From NCBI GenBank assembly GCA_030609605.1, contig JAUWBY010000085.1, positions 1 to 8,628 of the forward strand: a DNA stretch of 8,628 bases, given 5' to 3'. The DNA comes from Candidatus Eiseniibacteriota bacterium (lineage in GTDB: Bacteria > Joyebacterota > Joyebacteria > Joyebacterales > Joyebacteraceae). Shown here piece by piece: positions 1-5,958 of the stretch. Both the position numbers and the translations under genes were made by a program. The number at the start of each line of letters is the position of its first letter. Position 1 is the first letter of the stretch. Below the pieces are notes generated by a model. The model had not been told where the DNA came from. It was given only the letters and a program-made list of their open reading frames with translations, and did no database searches.

Positions 1-781
1 AGGCTACCAGGCCTCCAGCATGATCGCCAATGATGGCAGTCCCCCGCTCAGTGAAAGGAAACACCGTGAATGAGGTCATCCGTACCTCGTACGAACAAAA
101 TCGTCCGATTCGTCCGGGACAGAGCGAGAGCAGCACGAGTAGAAGCAACAGACCGGACACGACCCTTCGCGGGGTCTTGCTGCGCGCAAGGCGGCGAGCC
201 ACGGAGCCCCACGGGACACCATTCTCACCGTCTCTCGAGCGAGGGATGAGGAAAACGAGCATGGGGGCAACCACGATAGCCTCGTGAGACGCGACCCCCA
301 GAACGAAGAACAGCAGGGCCATTTTCCATCTACCCGACCACAGCAGATCGAGTGCGATCAGCAGGAACGCCAGCCCCAGCAGCATCGTCACGTTGCTGAT
401 GACAACCACCGCCTTTGCGTAGACCCCGAGCCCCGACGCAAACAGGACCGCAGCCCACCCGCCGACACGGGCGGATCCACTCCATCTCGTGCCAAGGCGC
501 ACGACGAGTATCGTTGAGAACGCATGGATGGCGATGTTCAGCAGGTGGTACGGCCAGATCCTAATCCCCCACAGCTCAAGACCAGCCATGACAGCCAACT
601 TGGGCGGAAGCCGAACGACACCACCCATCCATGGGTCAAGGACGTGCGCCGTATGCTTGATGCTCCTGGCAGCCCAGTACAGTGTGTGCAGTTCGTCACC
701 GCGAGGAGGAATCATTATAGTAGGGAGATGGACAATCACAGCGACGAGCCCCGCGAGCGCGGCCCATCGCCCAGGTGACAT
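1..781 (-). CDS. GT-C-like polytopic membrane protein, 3' end beyond the window
   Basis: The frame stays open for 260 codons from ATG 781 to the left edge, so the C-terminus is missing. The product is strongly hydrophobic, with likely membrane segments near residues 8-24, 78-96, 106-124, 128-147, 152-180 and 208-221. An early RGDE (residues 27-30) in a first periplasmic loop, a later RLPPKL, and the WGIRIWPYHLLNIAIHA stretch (71-87) resemble the N-terminal region of GT-C glycosyltransferases (PMT/ArnT-like), which use polyprenyl-phosphate sugars at the outer face of the inner membrane. SHEA at 165-168 sits where related proteins often carry a KE motif. A strong ribosome site (AAGGAGGT, + strand 793-800) lies 11 bases before ATG 781 but only 5 before an in-frame TTG at 787, so TTG 787 may be the true start. 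The gene follows the 881-1924 gene in the same direction after about 100 bases. Substrate unknown; the glycosyltransferase role is inferred from fold-like features. Confidence 0.72.
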   Translation of the reverse strand, partial: MSPGRWAALAGLVAVIVHLPTIMIPPRGDELHTLYWAARSIKHTAHVLDPWMGGVVRLPPKLAVMAGLELWGIRIWPYHLLNIAIHAFSTILVVRLGTRWSGSARVGGWAAVLFASGLGVYAKAVVVISNVTMLLGLAFLLIALDLLWSGRWKMALLFFVLGVASHEAIVVAPMLVFLIPRSRDGENGVPWGSVARRLARSKTPRRVVSGLLLLLVLLSLCPGRIGRFCSYEVRMTSFTVFPFTERGTAIIGDHAGGLVA

Positions 782-880
782 GCGCAATGCCGACCTCCTT
801 CCCGGATCCGTTTCAGGCTGCCCCTGCAAGCCGGGCAGGACGTCGTAGAAGAGCGTTCGGCGCGGGCCGCAGATCCGAGG

Positions 881-1924
881 TTACTCCTCGCGATCTGTCA
901 GTCCGAACACATCGACCACCGCAGGAACCGCCAGCAGGAAAACGAACGAATACAACTCGTAGTAGACTCTCATCTCCCCCATGACCCCAACTACCAGGCT
1001 CAGTCCGACGAGCAGAGCCGCCATGATGACGAATCCTCTGCGAAGGAACTCAGGCTTGGTCCTCCACGCATATGCGACAAGCACTGCCAGCGGCAGGATT
1101 GGAACCAGCGTCTTCACGTAGAACCCAGGCATTCTTACGATCATGAGGTTCGCGTGAAGCTGGTTCACCACGGATTCCCCAGGGTTCGCGCGGAACAAGT
1201 ACATTACAAGCTGCCTCACGGCAAGGCAGATGATGATCTGACACGCGGTCAGGAACGCCAGCTTCGCGCGCGGCGTTACTCGGATCTCGCGAGCAACGAA
1301 CACGAACGGCAGCAGAATCGCCGTCTCCTTGCTGAGCATAGCGAGAGGGAGTACGAGGAAGTATGCGACATGATACCGCTCGGCGATCAAGTACAGACAC
1401 AGAGCGGACATCAGCAGCGTCATGGGATCGTACACCATACTCACGTAGCGGAAAAAGACAAGGGGAATGATCACCACACCGATGGCAGGTGCGAAGTCCG
1501 AAATGAACGAGGGGTAGCGCGGGTAGAAGGACCTGATCAACCTGCGAAGCAGAAGAGCATAGCCAAGGAAGCAGAAGAACGCAGCGATCGCGTACATCCC
1601 GTACGTGTACGAGTGCTCGAAGGTCCACTCTGGTGCCTTCGTGCGCCGCAGCATGAAAGCACCGACCGAGCTGATTGGTGTCCCGCCCTTGTCTATTCCA
1701 GCCGCGTCAAGGACGGTCTCGCTGCCGACCACCGCACACCGCACGATGCCGGGGAGAAGAACTCGGTAGACGAAAGGTCTCGCCGCGGTTCCGTCGACCA
1801 TGTCGAGTAGATTCATCTCTCCGACGTGTATCCGCCACATCAGGAACAGTGTCAGGACAACTGAGATAATCGCCACATACACGAAGGCGATTGTGATTCT
1901 GCGTACGACAGTTCTCGGTGTCAT
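881..1924 (-). CDS. Polytopic membrane protein, GT-C-like, function unknown
   Basis: This 347-residue reading starts at ATG 1924 (MTPRTVV), with an AGGAGAGG ribosome site 11 bases upstream. The frame continues back to TTG 2014, but a good -10 element lies on 2014-2019, so transcripts would begin after that codon. About nine membrane segments are visible, near residues 10-30, 108-127, 144-160, 166-182, 186-210, 222-244, 272-287, 296-315 and 323-341. The first loop carries RPFVYRVLLP (49-58), a motif common in uncharacterised bacterial polytopic proteins. LSKET (197-201) resembles the KE motif of GT-C glycosyltransferases, and a GEMRVYYELY stretch (316-325) near the end is also typical of such hypothetical proteins. 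It lies between the sulfatase-like gene and a second GT-C-like gene, all on one strand, which suggests surface glycan or lipid assembly. Membrane location is clear; transfer activity is inferred. Confidence 0.75.
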   Translation of the reverse strand: MTPRTVVRRITIAFVYVAIISVVLTLFLMWRIHVGEMNLLDMVDGTAARPFVYRVLLPGIVRCAVVGSETVLDAAGIDKGGTPISSVGAFMLRRTKAPEWTFEHSYTYGMYAIAAFFCFLGYALLLRRLIRSFYPRYPSFISDFAPAIGVVIIPLVFFRYVSMVYDPMTLLMSALCLYLIAERYHVAYFLVLPLAMLSKETAILLPFVFVAREIRVTPRAKLAFLTACQIIICLAVRQLVMYLFRANPGESVVNQLHANLMIVRMPGFYVKTLVPILPLAVLVAYAWRTKPEFLRRGFVIMAALLVGLSLVVGVMGEMRVYYELYSFVFLLAVPAVVDVFGLTDREE

Positions 1925-2013
1925 GCTCAGTAGAACCTCTCCTGCGCGAACGTGCAGCCGCGATTTACCTGAAAGGCGAACGGTCATCTCGTGTTTCGCC
2001 GGTGTCTTCAGCA

Positions 2014-2022
2014 ACTATATCA
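2014..2022 (-). promoter_or_regulatory. Extended -10 promoter upstream of the 881-1924 gene
   Basis: Read on the minus strand, TG-A-TATAGT (TATAGT at 2019-2014) matches an extended -10 box with 5 of 6 core bases. No convincing -35 exists at 17 bases; TTGCTG lies 20 bases upstream. Transcription would begin near 2007, leaving a leader of about 80 bases before ATG 1924. The element lies just past the stop of the sulfatase-like gene, so the downstream genes may have their own transcript. Confidence 0.45.
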
Positions 2023-2053
2023 CAGCGGATGGGTAGTGCCAGCAACGTCCCGC

Positions 2054-4162
2054 TCATTGTAGGTACCCAAGGGAACGCAGTACCTCCACATCCCTCGCGA
2101 GAAGAGCCTCGCCTCCATCCGTCCGCTGGTCCTGGAACTCCTCCCAGTACTCATCGATCCAAGCTCGTAGCGCGCTCTCCAGAAGAGAGTCCGACGCCAC
2201 GACCTCGCAATCGAAACCCATCGCCTCGATGTCATAGAACTCGAATTCGCGCTCGGACGGGCCGACGGCCTTGTATTTCCCCTCGATCACCGAGACCCAA
2301 GGACGCTCGTAGCCCGAGCCAAGAACTCTCTCGTTGTCGGTTGACGGATACCGCTCCGAGACCAGGCCGCGCTCATCAACCTCGACGAGTTCCTCGACTC
2401 CGGGAGAACCACCCTTCGCCCACGAGCAAATGAAGCCATAGAGGCTCCGAAGACTGACCACGTCCCTCAGCTCTCCGCGGCCCAGACCCGGGCCACGCAC
2501 GAAGAGCGGCACGTGGATGATTCTCTGTGAAAGACCATACTCGTGTCCTACCCTACCTTCCTCACCCAGTTCCTCGCCGTGATCCGAAGTGACAATGACG
2601 ACGGCGTCCTCACCGTAGCGCTCGTCGATCCACCGAAGAAGAAGCTCCAGGTTCATGTCCACCCAGCGCAGCTCACCGTCATACAGGTCAGCGACGTACT
2701 GCGCCTTCCCTTCGGGCAGCGACTCCCAGAGCCGCGTGATCTTCCTGTGCAACAGATAGCGGGGGAACACATGACCGGGTTGAACGCCGAGTTCCTTGAG
2801 CGCCGGAGCCGGAGGGTTGTACGGGGCGTGGGCATCCAGAAAGTTGACGAACAGGAAGAGCGGTCTGTCGTCTCGGGGCACGGCGCGCATAGCGATGTCC
2901 ACGATACCTCGAGCATCAACGTAGGGCATGCGCCAACCCATCCGCTCGCTGATCCTGCGCGTCAGAGGCGACACTCCGTCAGCTCGGGCGGCAAGACTTG
3001 ACAAGTGCCAGCCGGCACGCCTAGGGATGATCACCCGGTCGAATCCGGTGATCTCTGGCCGCAGTGCCAGATCGTTCGCGGAGACGGCCAGACAGTGGTA
3101 TCCCTCATCATGCAACACATCCGGAAGCCACGGAATGTCCTCGAAGGCTGGGATCACAAAAGGAGCGTCGACACCCGTCCCGTGTGAGGAACCATGGTGG
3201 ATCCCGTGCTCCGATACGGTCCTTCCCGAGAAGATAGAGGCGTGGGCAGGCGAGGTCCAGCCCGCGGGCGAGATGGCGCGCGTGGCGGTCAGTCCACCTC
3301 TCGCCCACCGCTCGAGCGCCGGCATGGTATCACGCGAGTAGCCGTGGCATCTCATATGGTCGGCTCGCACAGTATCCAGGATGATCAGGATGATGTGAGG
3401 GCGATCTTCGGAGCGACGCGCGCCGCTGGTGCCGCGGTCGTAACTGCCGCACATCCGGAAGCTGATGCACGAATGGGCCGCGAGCAGGACCGCGACAAGG
3501 ATGGGAAACCACCGCACCCAGGAACGGCGCCGCGTCGGACGCCCTCCCAGTGATAGAATGGCCACAAGGAGAAACACACCTCCCGCCACGGCCGAGACGG
3601 CAGCCTCGGGCAAGGTGCCCAAGACCGCTTGATTCAACGATTCATTGGCGAACCCGACCACGAGAGCAGGAACGAGTGCCCATTGAATGATCTCCCCGAC
3701 TCCCCAGGCGTCAACCCGCCGGGTTCTCATGAGAAGCCGCGCGGCGGGCCAGGCGATGAATCCCGTGACGCCCGAGACGAGCAGCTTCCTGACCAAGCTC
3801 ACGCTTGTGAAATGCCACTCGGGCGTCTTGGCCAGTATCACGAGAACCACCATCAGCGCGGAAAGAAACGCAACGGCCTCACGATCCCGCCTGCTTTCTG
3901 TGAGGACGAGCCCGATTGCGGCCCCGGCAAGCCAAGCAGCGACTGCCGCGCCAATCGCGATCTGCAGTTCCCCAACAAGGAGGCCCGCGAAGTCCCGAAC
4001 ACGTCCCAGTGCCTCGCGATGGAGCACCAACGCCTCGAGAAGCCCCAGATTCAGAAGGATGTCCAAGACCCACAGACAGACCAGCACCCCTAGGAACAGC
4101 CGGAAAGCGAGAACGAGATCCGCCTTGGCGCGTGCATGGATCTGCATCTGATTAGATCGCAT
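2054..4162 (-). CDS. Membrane-anchored sulfatase / alkaline-phosphatase-superfamily protein
   Basis: This 702-residue reading starts at ATG 4162 (MRSNQMQ), with GAGG nine bases upstream; ATG 4177 is an alternative. The frame runs back to 4288, but that falls at the predicted transcription start. About seven membrane segments fill residues 17-236. The catalytic domain begins with IILIILDTVRADH (257-269), where D263 is the expected metal ligand. PAGWTSPAHASIFSGR (299-314) occupies the nucleophile motif; FLDAHAPY (441-448) and TSDHGEELGEEGRVGHEYG (525-543) supply further metal-site residues. At the usual C/S-x-P-x-R position the protein has T303-S-P-A-H, so formylglycine cannot form there. Threonine is the nucleophile in phosphoglycerol and phosphoethanolamine transferases of this superfamily, so a membrane-associated phospho-group transferase or phosphodiesterase is as likely as a sulfatase. 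It ends with the LRSLGYL tail common in bacterial sulfatase-like proteins. Family certain; substrate unknown. Confidence 0.9.
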   Translation of the reverse strand: MRSNQMQIHARAKADLVLAFRLFLGVLVCLWVLDILLNLGLLEALVLHREALGRVRDFAGLLVGELQIAIGAAVAAWLAGAAIGLVLTESRRDREAVAFLSALMVVLVILAKTPEWHFTSVSLVRKLLVSGVTGFIAWPAARLLMRTRRVDAWGVGEIIQWALVPALVVGFANESLNQAVLGTLPEAAVSAVAGGVFLLVAILSLGGRPTRRRSWVRWFPILVAVLLAAHSCISFRMCGSYDRGTSGARRSEDRPHIILIILDTVRADHMRCHGYSRDTMPALERWARGGLTATRAISPAGWTSPAHASIFSGRTVSEHGIHHGSSHGTGVDAPFVIPAFEDIPWLPDVLHDEGYHCLAVSANDLALRPEITGFDRVIIPRRAGWHLSSLAARADGVSPLTRRISERMGWRMPYVDARGIVDIAMRAVPRDDRPLFLFVNFLDAHAPYNPPAPALKELGVQPGHVFPRYLLHRKITRLWESLPEGKAQYVADLYDGELRWVDMNLELLLRWIDERYGEDAVVIVTSDHGEELGEEGRVGHEYGLSQRIIHVPLFVRGPGLGRGELRDVVSLRSLYGFICSWAKGGSPGVEELVEVDERGLVSERYPSTDNERVLGSGYERPWVSVIEGKYKAVGPSEREFEFYDIEAMGFDCEVVASDSLLESALRAWIDEYWEEFQDQRTDGGEALLARDVEVLRSLGYLQ

Positions 4163-4293
4163 CGCCCCGAGCCTCATCCAAGCAAGGAACGGACATCCCG
4201 TCCCCCGCGTGAGCCGACCGACACCGCAGCACAACAGAGATGATCGGAAACACATGAGAGCCAAGCTCTCAGAACGGAATCCGATCATGAATC

Positions 4294-4302
4294 ACTATAC
4301 CA
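4294..4302 (-). promoter_or_regulatory. Extended -10 promoter for the sulfatase-like gene
   Basis: On the minus strand TG-G-TATAGT (TATAGT at 4299-4294) forms an extended -10 box, with TGTG just upstream as in the element at 2014-2022. No clear -35 is visible. Transcription would start near 4287, giving a leader of about 125 bases before ATG 4162 and excluding the longer reading from 4288. Confidence 0.45.
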
Positions 4303-4374
4303 CAGATTCCATCGCGGCAGGTCTCGATGTGCATCAGAACGCACTCAGACATCACGCCGCGGACGCTTTTTCTC

Positions 4375-4403
4375 TTGACGATGACTCTCAAAGGACGTGT
4401 AGT
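4375..4403 (+). promoter_or_regulatory. Upstream candidate sigma70-like promoter
   Basis: TTGACG (4375-4380) is separated by 17 bases from TGTAGT (4398-4403), matching 5 of 6 and 4 of 6 consensus bases. It would be a second, upstream promoter for the secreted-protein gene. It is weaker than the pair at 4441-4469, and the two could be alternatives. Confidence 0.3.
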
Positions 4404-4409
4404 CATGTG

Positions 4410-4424
4410 TGTGAGACGGTCACA
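4410..4424. repeat. Short inverted repeat, possible operator
   Basis: TGTGA and TCACA flank a 5-base GACGG spacer. The arms resemble CRP/FNR-family half-sites, but the E. coli CRP spacer is 6 bases. The centre lies about 59 bases before the expected start of the 4441-4469 promoter, a typical activator distance. Five-base arms can arise by chance. Confidence 0.2.
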
Positions 4425-4440
4425 TCTGGCGGCCATCCGC

Positions 4441-4469
4441 TTCACACGCAATTCGCTCCACGGTATAGC
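4441..4469 (+). promoter_or_regulatory. Sigma70-like promoter for the secreted-protein gene
   Basis: TTCACA (4441-4446) and TATAGC (4464-4469) are separated by exactly 17 bases, matching 5 of 6 and 4 of 6 consensus bases. Transcription would start near 4476, about 90 bases before the ribosome site and ATG at 4569. Confidence 0.45.
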
Positions 4470-4554
4470 GGGAGGGGGTAGCCATGGCGGGTTCTGCTGG
4501 CTGTTGAATGATGGTGCGCGGTCCCGCGCGGCCCTCGCGAAGTCACGCCATCTT

Positions 4555-4577
4555 AGGAGGAGGAAATCATGAGATAG
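4555..4577 (+). promoter_or_regulatory. Strong ribosome site followed by ATG-AGA-TAG
   Basis: AGGAGGAGG (4555-4563) sits 5 bases before ATG 4569, the best initiation signal in the window. The ATG is followed by AGA and then TAG (4575-4577). The frame is that of the secreted protein, and it continues open after the TAG. This is either a two-codon leader that feeds reinitiation at GTG 4590, or the true start interrupted by a nonsense codon. Confidence 0.75.
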
Positions 4578-4589
4578 CGTGAACATGGT

Positions 4590-5228
4590 GTGGTCCGGCA
4601 CAGACTCATGGTATCAGCGGCGCTGCTGGTAGTTGCGCTCGTCGTGCTGCCGCCCCAAGCAACCGCGTACTCAGGAGCGCTATCGAGCACTGACTTGGGA
4701 ATTCTAGGAACCGGGAACTGGATCGAAGTCGGTCCGACCACACTCGAGTGGGATGTGACCGAGAACCCTGATCACACGTGGCACTACTCCTACACGTTCA
4801 CTCATCCGGAGGGAACGACAAGCCACTTCATCATCGAGACGAGTGACAACTTCACGGCAGGTGATATTTTCGGCGCGAGCGGAAACATCGGCGAGATCGA
4901 GATCGGGATGCACACTGCTGGCGAAGGGGGCAACCCGACCATGCCCGAGGACGTCTACGGGATCAAGTTCGGAGCCGCGGGCCTGTCGACTCACATAGAG
5001 TTCGACAGCACCCGTCTACCCATGTGGGGGGATTTCTACGCGAAGGATGGTCAAGCAGGAGGCTATGGGCTCAATTCCGCGTGGAACGCGGACTTCACCA
5101 CGCCCGACTCGGACCCGGAACTGCCAGTTCAGGACGGCTCCATCGAGAACCACATCCTCGTCCCGGACACGCACTACTCACCAGTCGAGTCGGCGAGCTG
5201 GACCGGTATCAAGAGCATGTACAGGTAG
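4590..5228 (+). CDS. Small secreted protein, function unknown
   Basis: From GTG 4590 the product has 212 residues. It begins with a Sec-type signal peptide: basic start (MVRHRL), hydrophobic core at about 7-20, and probable cleavage after ATA (24-26). The mature part is acidic and rich in Gly, Asp, Thr and aromatic residues, as in extracellular beta-rich proteins. Stretches such as WHYSYTFTHPEGTTSHFIIE (64-83) and a late SIENHILVPDT (184-194) resemble the body of PEP-CTERM-type exported proteins, but no PEP-CTERM anchor is present. It ends in ASWTGIKSMYR. Neither GTG 4590 nor ATG 4608 has a ribosome site; the excellent site belongs to ATG 4569 in the same frame, cut by TAG at codon 3. Reading through would give a more basic signal-peptide start, so the gene may be disrupted, reinitiated or recoded. 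It stands alone between a promoter and a hairpin. Confidence 0.72.
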   Translation: MVRHRLMVSAALLVVALVVLPPQATAYSGALSSTDLGILGTGNWIEVGPTTLEWDVTENPDHTWHYSYTFTHPEGTTSHFIIETSDNFTAGDIFGASGNIGEIEIGMHTAGEGGNPTMPEDVYGIKFGAAGLSTHIEFDSTRLPMWGDFYAKDGQAGGYGLNSAWNADFTTPDSDPELPVQDGSIENHILVPDTHYSPVESASWTGIKSMYR

Positions 5229-5291
5229 CAGCGACGAGAAGACACGTGGCCGCCCAGATTTGGCCACCAACGGGCAGTCCGTCCCTTGAGT

Positions 5292-5323
5292 GAAGAGCCC
5301 GGTCCGAATGGACCGGGCTCTTC
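5292..5323 (+). terminator. Perfect 14-bp hairpin after the secreted-protein gene
   Basis: GAAGAGCCCGGTCC (5292-5305) pairs fully with 5310-5323 around the loop GAAT. It is GC-rich and lies 64 bases after the stop at 5228. No T-tract follows on either strand, so it is not a textbook intrinsic terminator. It could still stop polymerase or protect the 3' end of the transcript. Confidence 0.6.
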
Positions 5324-5958
5324 GATAGTGGCGGGGCGTAGTAGACGAGTTTCGAACTCTTGGCTTCGCGGAAGACCTGAGTCTGGGCGTGAGTTCCGTG
5401 GCGCGGGGAGCCCAGCCCTGATCCCCGATGAGGATGAGCGCAGACTGCTGGAGCGGATGCACGTACGAGCGACACCCGTGCTCGCCGCCGTGCTTCCGGA
5501 GCCACCTTTTCGCCTCCCGAACGCGCGAGTCCCCTCGCGCGGAACCCACACGCCGCGATACTTGTCACGGCTCAGCCTCAAGTACGATGCTCATTGTGGA
5601 ACGAACCGTCGCTCTACCGTGGTCACCTGCGCCCTGTGGAGCGCGTGCGAGCCCGAGGGCCTCCCTTCGTGCTAGACAGAAGACGGATACTGTGCCGCCC
5701 GGCGCCTCGAGACTGAGACGCGAGTCTGGACAGGCTCGCGGAATCGTGCTATCTTCTTTTCCCGTAGGGGTGCGCCAGATTCGCCTCAAAGCGCCCACTT
5801 GCTGGGTGTATCCCCGGCCCCTAAGACAAGAGTGGCGACGAGCAGCGAGACGACGATCCGCCCACCTGTGTTGTGTGTAGCACCATCACTCCCAATCGAC
5901 ACCAAGCCGATGAGGCCATCCCTCAACCGGGCAATCACCTTCGCGTCCATGGAGAGGC
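5324..5958. other. Long stretch without a recognisable gene
   Basis: About 635 bases contain overlapping frames on both strands (for example plus 5286-5675 and minus 5174-5581), but none has a ribosome site, a coherent domain or a membrane pattern. Their composition is the Arg/Ser/Pro-rich kind seen in shadows of GC-rich DNA. A short inverted repeat GAGTT-TCG-AACTC lies near 5348-5360. The right part holds a promoter (5727-5755) and the leader of the downstream operon. No tRNA, riboswitch class or mobile element was recognised. Confidence 0.5.
5727..5755 (+). promoter_or_regulatory. Promoter for the inositol operon
   Basis: TGGACA (5727-5732) and TATCTT (5750-5755) are 17 bases apart, with an extended TG at 5747-5748. 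The matches are 5 of 6 and 4 of 6 consensus bases. Transcription would start near 5762, leaving a leader of about 197 bases before ATG 5959. AGACT/AGTCT arms at 5710-5714 and 5723-5727 touch the -35 and could be an operator, though they are short. Confidence 0.5.

Larger units (their letters stand above)
4163..4568. other. Divergent intergenic region
   Basis: About 400 bases separate the leftward sulfatase-like gene from the rightward secreted-protein gene. Small frames on both strands lack ribosome sites and family resemblance. The region holds a leftward extended -10 box (4294-4302), two rightward sigma70-like pairs (4375-4403 and 4441-4469), a short TGTGA/TCACA inverted repeat (4410-4424) and the ribosome site at 4555-4563. 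No RNA gene was recognised. Confidence 0.6.

Noticed and set aside
716..721. TATAGT on the plus strand as a rightward promoter
   Set aside because: It lies inside the N-terminal coding part of the leftward GT-C-like gene and is accounted for by its codons. There is no plausible rightward gene downstream.
818..838. CTGCCC/GGGCAG inverted repeat between the two GT-C-like genes as a terminator
   Set aside because: There are only six base pairs around a 9-base loop with no T-run, immediately before a strong ribosome site; it is too weak to call.
489..848. Rightward frames in the first 1 kb as genes
   Set aside because: They lie opposite a continuous membrane-protein frame with a strong ribosome site, and their Arg/Pro/Ser-rich products look like shadows.
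4269..4601. Minus-strand 110-residue frame in the divergent intergenic region
   Set aside because: It crosses the promoter, ribosome site and start of the secreted-protein gene, and has no ribosome site or domain of its own.
5340..5375. tRNA-like T-arm around TTCGAA
   Set aside because: The short inverted repeat resembles a T-loop, but the 5-bp T-stem fails and no acceptor, D or anticodon arms can be built around it on either strand.
5174..5581. Overlapping minus-strand frames, and plus 5286-5675, as genes
   Set aside because: All frames are open because of the GC-rich composition. None has a ribosome site, domain motif or signal or membrane pattern, and the minus frames run through the hairpin and the end of the secreted-protein gene.
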